The notes: generated by a model not told the origin, from the sequence alone. Positions 1-9,277 are shown, numbered from the stretch's first letter. The stretch: DNA of 64,000 nucleotides from Flammeovirga aprica JL-4 (GCF_012844305.1 NZ_JABANE010000012.1:1-64000); one strand, 5' to 3'. Numbers and translations are program-made.

Positions 1-2
1 GA

Positions 3-95
3 TTTGACACGACAATTTCTAGCTGGAAAGGGTTCAATTTTCTAGGGATTATAGTTATTGGACTAAAAAAATTTATGAAAATCAAAAAAGTCTAG
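3..95 (+). CDS. possible 3' end of a gene running in from the left
   Basis: Frame 3 is open from the window edge to a TAG at 93-95 and gives about 30 residues with a hydrophobic stretch (FNFLGIIVIGLKKF) and a lysine-rich tail. This could be the C-terminus of a membrane protein converging on acs. It is too short to judge, and a shorter frame-1 tail (ends at 45) is an alternative. Low confidence. Confidence 0.25.
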   Translation, partial: FDTTISSWKGFNFLGIIVIGLKKFMKIKKV

Positions 96-106
96 ATGAC
101 TTCAAT

Positions 107-143
107 AACAAAAAAGGATCGAACAACAAACTGCTCGATCCTT
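107..143 (-). terminator. rho-independent terminator of acs
   Basis: A perfect 9-bp stem (AAGGATCGA at 114-122 with TCGATCCTT at 135-143) is followed on the minus strand by a T-run, about 30 bp past the acs stop codon. Confidence 0.8.
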
Positions 144-174
144 AAAATTATATATTCGTATTTAGTATTCTTCA

Positions 175-2100
175 TTAAGCTTTTACGCCATCGTCTTTCA
201 CTACACCCTCTTTAATTGCTTCCACAATTGAAGGGTCCAGTAATGTCGAAGTATCACCGAAGTTGTCAGTCTGACCTTCAGCAACTTTTCTTAAAATACG
301 ACGCATAATTTTACCTGATCTTGTCTTAGGTAAACCTCTTACGATTTGTACCTTATCAGGTCGTGCGATCTTACCGATTTTGTCAATTACGACTTCGAGA
401 ATTTGCTCTTTCAGTTCTGTAATTGTGCTTACCTCAAGTTCTGCTGAGTCACAAACTACATAAGCGTAGATACCTTGACCTTTGATATCGTGAGGATAAC
501 CCACTACTGCAGATTCTACTACTGCATTGTGCATGTTGATGGCATTTTCTACTTCTGCAGTTCCTAATCTGTGACCTGATACGTTCATTACATCATCCAC
601 ACGACCGAGAATTCTGTAGTAACCGTCCTCATCACGACGACAGCCATCACCTGTGAAGTACAAACCTTTGAAAGTAGAGAAGTAAGTCGACTTACAACGT
701 TCGTGATCACCCCAAGTGGTTCTCAACATTGAAGGCCAAGGGTATTTCACACAAAGGTTTCCTTCTACACCTTTTCCTTCAATCTCATTACCTTCGCCAT
801 CCACTAATACAGGCTGAATACCCGGCAATGGAAGAGTTGCGTAAGTAGGTTTGGTCGGAATAACGCCTGCTATAGGTGATATCATGATTCCACCCGTTTC
901 AGTTTGCCACCATGTATCTACAATCGGGCATCTTCCTTTACCAATATGTTGATGATACCACTCCCAAGCTTCACGGTTGATAGGTTCCCCTACTGTACCT
1001 AAAACTCTGAGGCTATCTAATTTATATAATTCTACATATTCCAAACCTTGTGCCATCAGTGCTCTGATTGCAGTAGGTGCAGTGTAGAAGATGTTTACTT
1101 TTAATCGATCTACGACTCTCCAAAAACGGCCTGCATCCGGGAAAGTAGGAATACCTTCAAACATTACTGAAGTCGCACCTTCTAACAGTGGGCCATATAC
1201 AATATAAGAGTGACCTGTAATCCAACCGATATCGGCAGTACACCAATACACATCATTTTCTTGGTATTGGAATACATTTCTGAAGGAATACCAAGTATAA
1301 ACCATGTAGCCACCCGTTGAGTGCACTACACCTTTTGGTTTACCGGTAGAACCTGATGTATAAAGGATAAATAGTGGATCTTCTGAATCCATTACTTCTG
1401 GATCACAAACTGAAGGAACCGACTTGATTTCATCATGCCAGTATACATCGCGTTCTGGATCCATTTTTACATCACCACCCGTACGTTGATAAACAATCAC
1501 TTTGTCCACTTCAGGACATTGAAATAAAGCTTCGTCAGCGATTTGCTTTAGCTCTACTACTTTGTTACCACGAGGTCCTTGATCTGCAGTGATTAAGATT
1601 TTTGCACCAGCGTCATTGATTCTGTCTGCTAATGCTTGAGCCGAGAAACCACCAAAAATTACAGAGTGAATGGCTCCTACTCTAGCACATGCCAATACAG
1701 CAATCGCTAATTCTGGTACCATAGGCATGTAAAGACAAACTCTGTCACCTTTCCCAACGCCATTTCTCTTTAATACATTGGCAAAAAGACATACTTGCTC
1801 ATGTAATTCACGATAAGAAAAGATTCTGTCTTTCTCATGGGGATCATTTGCTACCCAGTGGATAGCTGTTTTATCACCTCTCGAAAGCAGGTGACGATCC
1901 AAGCAGTTTTCGGTAATGTTAAGTTTACCATTTGTAAACCAACTCACATTGTAATTGTCGAAATCATATTCGACAGTTTTGTCCCATTTTTTTCTCCAGA
2001 CAAATTGTTCTGCTACTTCTGACCAAAAACGTTCAGGTTCGCTCACGCTTCGCCTATAGGCTACAGCGTAGTCTTCCAAGTTGTTAATTCTGCTAATCAT
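175..2100 (-). CDS. acs: acetyl-CoA synthetase (AMP-forming)
   Basis: Activates acetate to acetyl-CoA through an acetyl-adenylate, in the cytoplasm. The 641 residues match the usual ~650 of the family. Visible motifs are the P-loop YTSGSTGKPKG (about 247-257), the DTWWQTETGG adenylate-forming core, the SGHRLGTAEVE hinge region and the C-terminal TRSGKIMRRILR, whose lysine is the catalytic residue controlled by acetylation in characterised Acs enzymes. The gene stands alone on the minus strand, with its own terminator downstream and a transposase-like gene upstream. It is probably the route for acetate uptake and reuse. No acetyltransferase (Pat) or deacetylase gene is nearby. Confidence 0.95.
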   Translation of the reverse strand: MISRINNLEDYAVAYRRSVSEPERFWSEVAEQFVWRKKWDKTVEYDFDNYNVSWFTNGKLNITENCLDRHLLSRGDKTAIHWVANDPHEKDRIFSYRELHEQVCLFANVLKRNGVGKGDRVCLYMPMVPELAIAVLACARVGAIHSVIFGGFSAQALADRINDAGAKILITADQGPRGNKVVELKQIADEALFQCPEVDKVIVYQRTGGDVKMDPERDVYWHDEIKSVPSVCDPEVMDSEDPLFILYTSGSTGKPKGVVHSTGGYMVYTWYSFRNVFQYQENDVYWCTADIGWITGHSYIVYGPLLEGATSVMFEGIPTFPDAGRFWRVVDRLKVNIFYTAPTAIRALMAQGLEYVELYKLDSLRVLGTVGEPINREAWEWYHQHIGKGRCPIVDTWWQTETGGIMISPIAGVIPTKPTYATLPLPGIQPVLVDGEGNEIEGKGVEGNLCVKYPWPSMLRTTWGDHERCKSTYFSTFKGLYFTGDGCRRDEDGYYRILGRVDDVMNVSGHRLGTAEVENAINMHNAVVESAVVGYPHDIKGQGIYAYVVCDSAELEVSTITELKEQILEVVIDKIGKIARPDKVQIVRGLPKTRSGKIMRRILRKVAEGQTDNFGDTSTLLDPSIVEAIKEGVVKDDGVKA

Positions 2101-2243
2101 TAGTGTCGTAAAGTTTGAGTAATAGACAGTGTATCAAGCATCAATTCAGCTTAAATACATTACTATTAAAGTCTTAAGTGTTTAAAATATTACTGAAGTT
2201 TTCGAATTTGAATATAGATACTGAGAAATAAAAAAAAGAGATT

Positions 2244-2280
2244 TAACTATACTTACGCTAATTTAGTATAGTTATTTTTT
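2244..2280. terminator. hairpin overlapping the stop codon of the transposase-like gene
   Basis: TAACTATACT (2244-2253) pairs with AGTATAGTTA (2265-2274). A-runs on the left and T-runs on the right make it usable in both directions. The stem includes the stop codon of the minus-strand gene. It also forms part of an imperfect inverted repeat with 2747-2769. Confidence 0.55.
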
Positions 2281-2769
2281 CATTTGCCATGAGATGACCA
2301 TATACTTATCTCCCACTTGTGTAATGACGGAGGAAGATGTTTTCAGATTTTCCCTATTGATAATATAGGTCAATAATTCACTGTGATTCATCAATTGATA
2401 AGAAGGTGCGTAGGCATCTGTTTCTAAACGCGGAATATTATATTTCTTCACCCAGTTCATCACTGAGACATGACTAACCCCTAAAATTCTTTCAATCTCT
2501 CTATAACTCACCCCTTCTAAATACAATTGCAATGCTTTGATCACATACTTCCGCTCTACCTCCCTTCCTTTTTTGGCAACGGAAAAATTATAGTGACAGT
2601 TCTTGCATTTATAACGTTGCTTTCCTTTCACAAAGCCACTCTTTATAAAGCTATTACTTTCACATTTCGGACAGGATAATTCTGATATTGTCATAAAAAT
2701 GAATAAGTACTTCTGTATTTCTGATAAATAGAATAGTGCAATAAAGTATACTTAATTAGCATATATATA
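2248..2769. repeat. imperfect inverted repeats flanking a transposase-like gene
   Basis: Positions 2248-2270 and the reverse complement of 2747-2769 agree at 19 of 23 positions, with a distinctive GCTAATT-AGTATA core. Together they bracket the 140-codon gene almost exactly, as the ends of an insertion sequence would. The repeats are AT-rich and partly self-palindromic, and I see no target duplication, so chance similarity is possible. Confidence 0.4.
2272..2694 (-). CDS. IS1/InsA-like zinc-ribbon HTH protein
   Basis: 140 residues. The N-terminus is a four-cysteine zinc ribbon (CPKC at 8-11 and CKNC at about 30-33) with the QRYKCKNC phrase of IS1-type InsA proteins. A helix-turn-helix follows (GVSYREIERILGVSHVSVMNWV, about 60-81). 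The last ~50 residues contain no DDE or DDD catalytic domain. It is therefore either a transposition regulator or N-terminal half left without its transposase, or a domesticated DNA-binding protein. The frame is intact and a terminator overlaps its stop codon, which argues against recent decay. No InsB-like frame lies downstream. DNA binding is a family-based inference. Confidence 0.6.
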   Translation of the reverse strand: MTISELSCPKCESNSFIKSGFVKGKQRYKCKNCHYNFSVAKKGREVERKYVIKALQLYLEGVSYREIERILGVSHVSVMNWVKKYNIPRLETDAYAPSYQLMNHSELLTYIINRENLKTSSSVITQVGDKYMVISWQMKK

Positions 2770-2935
2770 CCTAATTACCAATATTCATGTAATAAATACA
2801 CTTTTTCTGTATTTTTAACAAATTTAAACGTATAAATAGCACTTACACCACAATAGGTATTTGAAAGGAATTTTAGATAGAAAAATAGTTCAAGTGTAAA
2901 AAAAGCTTAAATTTACGATTCAATCACATTTAAAT

Positions 2936-4537
2936 ATGAAGTCTCCTTTACTAATAAATTTACTGTTACTCGTACTTCTTGTATCATGCGGTTTTGACCC
3001 TAATGATTTTAATGATATTGGTGTAAAGCCTTTGGAATCAAAATCTGTGGCTGTTCCTTTACTGGATGGAAATGTAGAATTACAAGATTTGCTGTCAAAA
3101 ACAGATCAATCGCATCTGCATACTGATCAAGTTCCTTGGTATCTGGAATATAAATCATGGGAAACTCAAGCTCAGAAAGACACGGTAACTCCTCTTGTGA
3201 CAGGGACTGAAATTTTAAATGATGAGTACTTCAAACTACAAACAGGATTGCAAGTTCCTCTTCTTACTTCATTTGAGAATATAATCATCAACAAAGAGGT
3301 TGTACTTCCCATAAATACTGTCAATCCTTTTTTCGATGTGAACATCCTAACAGTCTCTGATGGACAGTTTAACGCTACCTTCAGGAATAAAGGACTATTT
3401 GTATCTTCTTTCATGATGGAACTGATTCAATACAATAACAGTGATACGACTGTTCTCCAAAGAGAAGAATTTCAATTACAACCGAATAATAATAGCTCAC
3501 TCACTTTTCAAATTACAAATGCTGTAATACACAGTTCTAATAATCGAAAGACAGCACTACGATTCAAAAATACAATAAGAGGTAATAATGCTCCTTATAC
3601 TATTGAACCTTCCCCTGCACAAGGCATCAGTATTAATGAAGTAGGTGGTATACATTTCACTCCCTTTGTAGATGTTGACTTGAATATCCCTTTCGATGAA
3701 AAATTTATGAACATCAGTATTTTTGATAATACACTAGAAGACGGCGGTGTTACCTTATCTGATTTTCAATTGGATGTGGTATCCTATAATACTTTCGGAT
3801 TGGATATTTTTGCAGGAGAAATTGAAGTTTTTGCTCAAAGTTCAATTGACAGTTCACTTACACCTATTGTGTTTACATCCACACAGATCGGTCGTCCTCG
3901 TAATCAATTTAATGAAAAGGTAGATACATTATCAGTCTTAAAACCTGAAGCCGCATTATCTCTTAAGCCTAATAAATTAATCATGAAAGGTAATCTTCAA
4001 ATAAAAATGCGAAAAGGTGTTGATTATTTTATTGAAGCTGATTCCTATATCAAAGAACAGTTTGTACTTCAAATTCCTTTTAAATTAGGGATGGATAATG
4101 TGACTTTCTCTACCACCATCGTAAGACAGCAGGACGTGCAGGAGAGTATAGACATATTGGATTCTGCTACGGTCCGAATCGCAATTAATAACTATTTCCC
4201 TATGGATGGCATACTGTCTATTTACACCAAAAACGAGATGGAAGATATAGCGCCCTATCAGATTGATTTAAGTTCAGAAGCCAATCAAAATGATTTTGTA
4301 TTTATGAAAGCGGCTGTCCTTGATGAAAATGATCTAGTTACTGCACCCACTATGCTTCAAAATACTTTTAGAATAACTAGAGATGATGCACGAAGAATCC
4401 TTCAAGCCAATTATATTTATGTTGAAGGAAGGTTCAGTACACCTGACGGGAAGGTGATTCCTTTTGTTCCTGGACATCGCTTATTAATAAAAGCAGGTAT
4501 TTTTGCATCTGTAACCCTATCTCCTGATGATTTGTAA
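2936..4537 (+). CDS. lipoprotein of unknown function, partner of the next gene
   Basis: 533 residues with a lipoprotein signal peptide: hydrophobic core at 5-16 and lipobox LVSC with Cys19. The rest is soluble and beta-rich, without a motif I recognise. The following gene starts inside its last codons (11-bp overlap), so the two are translationally coupled. Since the neighbour looks like an outer-membrane beta-barrel of the DUF5723/PorV-like kind, this protein probably sits on the outer membrane and works with it. Function unknown. Confidence 0.7.
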   Translation: MKSPLLINLLLLVLLVSCGFDPNDFNDIGVKPLESKSVAVPLLDGNVELQDLLSKTDQSHLHTDQVPWYLEYKSWETQAQKDTVTPLVTGTEILNDEYFKLQTGLQVPLLTSFENIIINKEVVLPINTVNPFFDVNILTVSDGQFNATFRNKGLFVSSFMMELIQYNNSDTTVLQREEFQLQPNNNSSLTFQITNAVIHSSNNRKTALRFKNTIRGNNAPYTIEPSPAQGISINEVGGIHFTPFVDVDLNIPFDEKFMNISIFDNTLEDGGVTLSDFQLDVVSYNTFGLDIFAGEIEVFAQSSIDSSLTPIVFTSTQIGRPRNQFNEKVDTLSVLKPEAALSLKPNKLIMKGNLQIKMRKGVDYFIEADSYIKEQFVLQIPFKLGMDNVTFSTTIVRQQDVQESIDILDSATVRIAINNYFPMDGILSIYTKNEMEDIAPYQIDLSSEANQNDFVFMKAAVLDENDLVTAPTMLQNTFRITRDDARRILQANYIYVEGRFSTPDGKVIPFVPGHRLLIKAGIFASVTLSPDDL

Positions 4538-5951
4538 TTTCAAGAAATATATTTTTTTAATCTCCTGTTTTTTAAGTGCTTTTACATGTTTCGGTCAGCA
4601 GGAAACCATGCTTTATTTTATGAAAGACATGCCTCAGTCTTTACAGCTCAACCCTGCCCATAAAAGCGTTTATAAAACTTCTATCATTCTGCCTTCGGTT
4701 TACTTGAATGCAGAATCGACCACTTTTTCATATAATAATATTTTTACAGAGGATCTAGACGGAACGAACATTGACTTGGAGAAATTTTTTGAGAAGCTTC
4801 AGGATCAAAATATAATGGAATCAACAGCGGTTGTTGATCTTGTAGGGTTAACAATTACTTCAGACAAGATCAGTTTCAGCTTGTTTGTTAGAGAAAGGAT
4901 TTCTAGTGTAATGCAAATCAAAGAGGATGTGGGTGAATTGTTTGCAAAGGGTACTGCGCATCCTGATAACTTGAATAAAGAATTTAATGTGGCTCCTGAG
5001 TTTAACTTAAGTCATTATAGAGAATATGGTTTTGGATTCAATTATAATATCAAGGATCGATGGACGTTTGGACTTAATGCCAAATACCTGTCTGGTCTGA
5101 TGAATATCAGTATGAAAAATGCCAAAATCACTTTACAGACGGAAGATGCCGCCAATTACCCCATCACAATTGCTATGGGTGATGCACCTATCAGAACAGC
5201 GGGTTTTAATAAGCTACTGACTTCCGACAAAGAATTTACAACGGCTGAACTTGGTTCTTATCTGGCTGGTGGTGCAGGCAATGGATTTGCCTTTGATTTA
5301 GGTTTAACATTTCAGCTTACTGATAGAATATTACTGGAATTTGCTGCGACTAATATCGGACAAATCATCTGGAGTAATTCAAGACAAGACTATCAGCTTG
5401 GTGCCGAAAATTACAATACCGTAGTACTTACAGGTTCTAATCCTCAAGACGTTTTCAACAGTGAAAATTTTGACGAGCCTAATCCTCAATACGACTCTTT
5501 AGTAAAATTATTTGATTTTCAAGAGCTCCCAAGTGATGGAGGTACTTACACAACCACTCTCCCAATGTATACCAACGTAGCGGCGAGTATTAATTTAGGC
5601 CACAAGTTTATTATTGGATGTACAGCTGGCTTTAGTTACTTAGACGGTTATTTCAATCCTAGAGCTTCATTCAGTATGAATAAAAGGTTTGCTGATTTCC
5701 TTGGGATTGGAGTCAATTACACTGCCGATAAAAGTGGAATATCCCGTTTTGGTGGAGCTGTATCCATTGGTTTTCCAGGCATTAAAGTATATGCTATTTC
5801 TGATGACCTTGTAAAAAACATTACCAATTGGAAAGATTCTCAATCATTAGGTGTGAGAGTAGGTGTAAACCTCAACTTTGGTTATGTCAAGCAAAACTAT
5901 CTTAATAAAAAACAAACTAGGTCAAGTCAGATTATGGAATGGGAAAGGTAA
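4527..5951 (+). CDS. DUF5723-like outer membrane protein
   Basis: 474 residues with a signal peptide ending near CFGQ (about 24). The mature start (MLYFMKDMPQSLQLNPAHK) is the typical opening of DUF5723 proteins, which are predicted outer-membrane barrels of Bacteroidota related to PorV/FadL-like folds. Alternating hydrophobic strands run through the sequence (FGFNYNIKDRWTFGLNAKYL, IGVNYTADKSGISRFGGAVS), and the C-terminus is rich in aromatic and charged residues. The start overlaps the upstream lipoprotein gene by 11 bp (ATGATTTGTAA), marking an operon. The role is unknown; carriage or surface assembly would fit. No terminator hairpin is evident after it. Confidence 0.65.
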   Translation: MICNFKKYIFLISCFLSAFTCFGQQETMLYFMKDMPQSLQLNPAHKSVYKTSIILPSVYLNAESTTFSYNNIFTEDLDGTNIDLEKFFEKLQDQNIMESTAVVDLVGLTITSDKISFSLFVRERISSVMQIKEDVGELFAKGTAHPDNLNKEFNVAPEFNLSHYREYGFGFNYNIKDRWTFGLNAKYLSGLMNISMKNAKITLQTEDAANYPITIAMGDAPIRTAGFNKLLTSDKEFTTAELGSYLAGGAGNGFAFDLGLTFQLTDRILLEFAATNIGQIIWSNSRQDYQLGAENYNTVVLTGSNPQDVFNSENFDEPNPQYDSLVKLFDFQELPSDGGTYTTTLPMYTNVAASINLGHKFIIGCTAGFSYLDGYFNPRASFSMNKRFADFLGIGVNYTADKSGISRFGGAVSIGFPGIKVYAISDDLVKNITNWKDSQSLGVRVGVNLNFGYVKQNYLNKKQTRSSQIMEWER

Positions 5952-6047
5952 ATACATTGTAATCTAAATTACCATAAACTTTCAATCGATTTTTCTGCAA
6001 GCTTTTTATGTTCTTCTTCCAAGCTTACTTCCTCTTCATTTTTCCAT

Positions 6048-6153
6048 TGATGAAAAACGAAGCAAAAAATCTAGGCATTGAAGGCTAAAGTTAAATTCCA
6101 TTCCTTTCGCATCAATGATTTTAAACTCGCTAAGGCTCAAACAAAAAATCATT
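6048..6153. repeat. intergenic repeat-like element with inverted arms
   Basis: This non-coding stretch has the arms AATGATTTT (6114-6122) and AAAATCATT (6145-6153) around the loop ACTCGCTAAGGCTCAAAC. A related phrase (GAAGCAAAAAATC) lies 50 bp upstream. I recall similar ACTCGCT...GCTCAAAC arrangements between genes of other Bacteroidota, but I cannot verify that here. A 63-codon frame crossing it (6115-6306) is likely not a gene. Confidence 0.4.
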
Positions 6154-6348
6154 TTCAACGGCTCAATACATGAAATTCTTAACGCTTTTCCCTTCAAGGC
6201 CGGGATAGCACTTCCAAACGAATTAAGTAAAAAATCTACTGACGCGCATGTTATGTGTTTGTGTCATTCGTGCCTTACTGATCATCTGAAATCTCCTGAC
6301 TTCTAAATACTATAAATGATGAAAACTTAGTTTACGATATAGTAAATC

Positions 6349-6379
6349 AACAAAGTGCGTCATTATGGAGCACTTTGTT
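6349..6379. promoter_or_regulatory. dyad operator upstream of the efflux operon
   Basis: A perfect 10-bp inverted repeat, AACAAAGTGC (6349-6358) and GCACTTTGTT (6370-6379), lies 130 bp before the adaptor gene. The core CAAAGTG-N13-CACTTTG recurs with identical spacing at 10713-10739, before the ABC operon. Its distance from the start and its symmetry suit an enhancer site for a sigma-54-type activator. The regulator encoded at 15876 is the obvious candidate by position only. Confidence 0.6.
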
Positions 6380-6465
6380 ACTTTCAAATACATTCTCTAT
6401 TCAATCAAAACTCAAAAATAAACACCTAACTAACTCATATACAAGACAAAACACATCTACGGCTT

Positions 6466-6487
6466 ATTCTTTTCATTAATAATGGTG
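6466..6487 (+). promoter_or_regulatory. conserved block, probable promoter of the efflux operon
   Basis: This 22-bp block (core CTTTTCATTAATAATGG) matches the block at 10827-10848 at 17 of 22 positions. It lies 115 bp after the start of its dyad, against 114 bp for the other copy. I do not see a good -24/-12 (GG-N10-GC) element; CGGCTT-N5-TTTCA at 6460 is the nearest. The conserved spacing is the main argument. Confidence 0.45.
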
Positions 6488-6509
6488 CGTCACACAAAAA
6501 AGCATCAAA

Positions 6510-7757
6510 ATGGACAGAATAATTACAAAAGAAGAAAAACTAAAAGATACAAAGAAGAAATACTTCAGAATCGGTACAGGAATTATTTTCGGGTTAGGTA
6601 TACTCTATTTGGTAAACGGTTATCTGACAAAGAAAATTGACCGAAAAGATATTTCAATTGGAATTGTAGAAAAAGGCAATGTTGCCTTGACCATCTCAGG
6701 AAGTGGTAAAATTGAACCTACATTACAAAAAGCCATTACCTCTCCTTTTTCATCGTTTATTGAAGCTACGCACAAAGGCATCGGTGATGAAGTGAAAAGT
6801 GATGAATCTTTACTTCAAATCAATGTAGCAGAAGCGGAAAACACCCTTTCTTCTATGAAGGATGAAGCGGAAATGAAACGTGTGGAAATCAACAAGGAAA
6901 AGCTAAGACTGAATAAAGAACTTTTCAACCTGAAAAAAGAAACTCAAATCAATGCTCTTCAATTAAAAAGCAGAGAGGAAGCACTGAAAAGTGAAACAAA
7001 GCTTTTGGAAATTGGTGGTTCTACGGAAGAAAAAGTAAAGCAAGCGAAAACGTTATTAGAAATTGAAAATCTGAAGCAGGAACAATTAACACATGATTTA
7101 AAAATCAAAGAACAAGGTATTCTTCAGGAAATCAAGTCGCTAGAATTGTCATTATCCATTCAGCTTAAAAGTATTCAAGAGCAAGAAAGAAAACTGGAAA
7201 AAGCGAAAACCAAAACTGGAATGGATGGTGTGATCACTTTTATAAAAGATAAAGTAGGTGCTTCTATTGCTGAAGGTGAAGTACTGGCTAGAGTGGCAAA
7301 TATGGATCAGTTTAGAATTCGTGGTAAAGTATCAGAGCAGTATGTCGCTTCTCTTTCTATTGGAATGGATGTATTGGCAAAAACATCAAAAGCAACATAT
7401 AGTGGAAGTGTAACCAGTATTTCTCCTTCATCAGAAAACGGAATGATTACGGTTTTAGTGCAAATTGATGAACAAGAGGGATTGCATTTGCTTCGCCCAG
7501 ATATGATCGTTGACCTGTCCATTATCAGAGAACAGCATGAAAATGTATTGAGAGTTAAAAATAGAGGTGCTTTTAAAGGAGTAAAAGGTGAGAAGTTATT
7601 TATGATCAAAAATGGTATAGCCGAAAAAGTGACAATACAGACCGGCTTTAGAAATTCAGAGTGGGTAGAACTGAAGAGTAATGTGCAAGAAGGTGATTCT
7701 ATTATCATCTCCCCTACTGATAAATTTATCAACTCACCTCATATCGAATTAAAATAA
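6510..7757 (+). CDS. HlyD-family periplasmic adaptor (efflux subunit)
   Basis: 415 residues. It has one N-terminal membrane segment (about 21-40), a split biotinyl-lipoyl domain (residues 55-95, and around GMDGVITFIKDKVGAS), and a long alpha-helical coiled-coil hairpin rich in Lys, Glu and Leu (about 100-235). A beta-barrel and membrane-proximal domain follow. This is the architecture of MacA/HlyD adaptors, which link an inner-membrane pump to a TolC channel. The tolC-like gene follows after 14 bp. No pump gene is in this operon; the MacB-like ABC genes at 10.9-14.0 kb share its upstream dyad and are the likely partner. Confidence 0.85.
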   Translation: MDRIITKEEKLKDTKKKYFRIGTGIIFGLGILYLVNGYLTKKIDRKDISIGIVEKGNVALTISGSGKIEPTLQKAITSPFSSFIEATHKGIGDEVKSDESLLQINVAEAENTLSSMKDEAEMKRVEINKEKLRLNKELFNLKKETQINALQLKSREEALKSETKLLEIGGSTEEKVKQAKTLLEIENLKQEQLTHDLKIKEQGILQEIKSLELSLSIQLKSIQEQERKLEKAKTKTGMDGVITFIKDKVGASIAEGEVLARVANMDQFRIRGKVSEQYVASLSIGMDVLAKTSKATYSGSVTSISPSSENGMITVLVQIDEQEGLHLLRPDMIVDLSIIREQHENVLRVKNRGAFKGVKGEKLFMIKNGIAEKVTIQTGFRNSEWVELKSNVQEGDSIIISPTDKFINSPHIELK

Positions 7758-7771
7758 TTTTTGACAGATAA

Positions 7772-9241
7772 ATGAATTTCAAGATGAAAAAACTATCATT
7801 ATTGCCCCTTCTACTTTTTGTAACATCTTCTTTATTTGGTCAAAAAGTATTGAGCCTAAAACAAGCTATCAACCTAGCACAAGCGAATTCAAACTACGTG
7901 CAGATTGCAGGTAAAACATTAGAAATTGAAAGAGCAAATTTCAAGTCTTTCCAAACCGATTTACGTCCTCAAATGGTATTGAAAGGCACTCCGACTTCTT
8001 ATGGTAAAAACTACAATCCTATTACTCAACCCGATGGTAGTGTGGTGTATCAGGCTGTGGAGCAAAACAATATCAATATGCAGTTGAATCTTACACAACA
8101 GATTGCCGCTACTGGCGGTTCTATTTTCATAGGCAGTCAAATCAATCGTTTTGATAATTTCCAGGCGTCCAATCATCAATACCAAGCTCAGCCTTTTTAT
8201 ATCGGTTACAATCAGCCCATCTTTCAATACAATCAATTGAAATGGCAGAAAAAACTAGCGCCACTTCAACTACAGGAAGCTGAAAAACAATTTATTGAAG
8301 ATATGGAATGGATTGCCGTTCAAACTACTCAGTTCTATTTCGACGCTCTTGTATCACAATTGAACAGCAACATTGCACTTCAAAACGTGGAAGACAATAA
8401 GAAAATTGTAAAAATCACCAAAGCTAAAAAGGAAATGGGCAGGGCTTCTGAAAGTGAGGTCTTACAAGTAGAACTAAATGTGATTACTGCTGAACAAACC
8501 TATGCTTCTGCTAATTTGAGTTATAGAACTGCGATGAGAGCTTTATTGAATTACCTTCAAGTAAGTGATTATGATGAATCCATCATTCAATTATTGGTTC
8601 CTTCTAACTTCAACCTTAGTGAAATTAACACTGATCAGGCTTGGGAGTATGCTAAAAGAAATCGTAAGGATTTTATCAATTACCAAAGAAGAATGATGGA
8701 AGGAGAATCACAAATTGCGAAAGCGAAAAGAGACAACCGTTTTCAAGCCAATGTGGAAGTTGCATTTGGTTTAAGCAATCAATCTCAAGACATTACTCAA
8801 GCTTACAGCAACAATATTCAATCACAGCAATTTAATGTAACATTGGCAGTACCGATTTTGGATTGGGGAAGAGCGAAGGCTAGAATAAATGCAGCTGTAA
8901 CTAGTTATGAATTGACTCAAGCCCAAATTGAGCAAGACAAGTTGGATTTTCAAAGGGAAGTCATCAACGCCAGTGAACAATTGGAAACAATGGCAGAACA
9001 GGTGAATTATATTCAAAAGGCAGATGAGGTAGCTCAGAAAAAGTACTCTATCGCTTTGCAACGCTATGAACTGGGCGATATCAATATCCGTGAGTTGGTT
9101 TGGTCAACCGATGAAAAAGATCAGGCAAAAAATGCATATATCAATACTTTAAAATCGTATTGGGTGAGTTATTATCAGTTGAGAACAATTACGTTGTATG
9201 ATTTTGAGGAGAGAGAGAATATACGTTATGTTATACAATAG
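7772..9241 (+). CDS. TolC-family outer membrane efflux protein
   Basis: 489 residues with a signal peptide (KKLSLLPLLLFVTSSLFGQ). Two outer-membrane efflux protein repeats of long helices follow, with the usual IPILDWG-like phrase (VPILDWGRAKARI) in the second repeat and QRYELGDINIRELVWS near the end. It forms the outer-membrane channel for the adaptor encoded 14 bp upstream. A second ATG at 7784 gives a more normal signal peptide and may be the true start. A terminator hairpin follows directly. Confidence 0.88.
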   Translation: MNFKMKKLSLLPLLLFVTSSLFGQKVLSLKQAINLAQANSNYVQIAGKTLEIERANFKSFQTDLRPQMVLKGTPTSYGKNYNPITQPDGSVVYQAVEQNNINMQLNLTQQIAATGGSIFIGSQINRFDNFQASNHQYQAQPFYIGYNQPIFQYNQLKWQKKLAPLQLQEAEKQFIEDMEWIAVQTTQFYFDALVSQLNSNIALQNVEDNKKIVKITKAKKEMGRASESEVLQVELNVITAEQTYASANLSYRTAMRALLNYLQVSDYDESIIQLLVPSNFNLSEINTDQAWEYAKRNRKDFINYQRRMMEGESQIAKAKRDNRFQANVEVAFGLSNQSQDITQAYSNNIQSQQFNVTLAVPILDWGRAKARINAAVTSYELTQAQIEQDKLDFQREVINASEQLETMAEQVNYIQKADEVAQKKYSIALQRYELGDINIRELVWSTDEKDQAKNAYINTLKSYWVSYYQLRTITLYDFEERENIRYVIQ

Positions 9242-9245
9242 TCAG

Positions 9246-9277
9246 AAAGGGTAATCTAATTTATGGTTATCCTTTTT
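9246..9277. terminator. terminator between the tolC-like gene and the acyltransferase gene
   Basis: AAAGGGTAA (9246-9254) pairs with TTATCCTTT (9267-9275) with one G-U pair, followed by T's. It lies between two convergent genes and may serve both. Confidence 0.7.

Noticed and set aside
6115..6306. 63-codon open frame on the plus strand
   Set aside because: It lies across a palindromic non-coding element, has no recognisable domain and an unusual composition; treated as chance.
6440..6500. Sigma-54 -24/-12 promoter before the adaptor gene
   Set aside because: The best match (CGGCTT-N5-TTTCA) keeps only part of the consensus and the ABC operon has no counterpart at the same place; not called.
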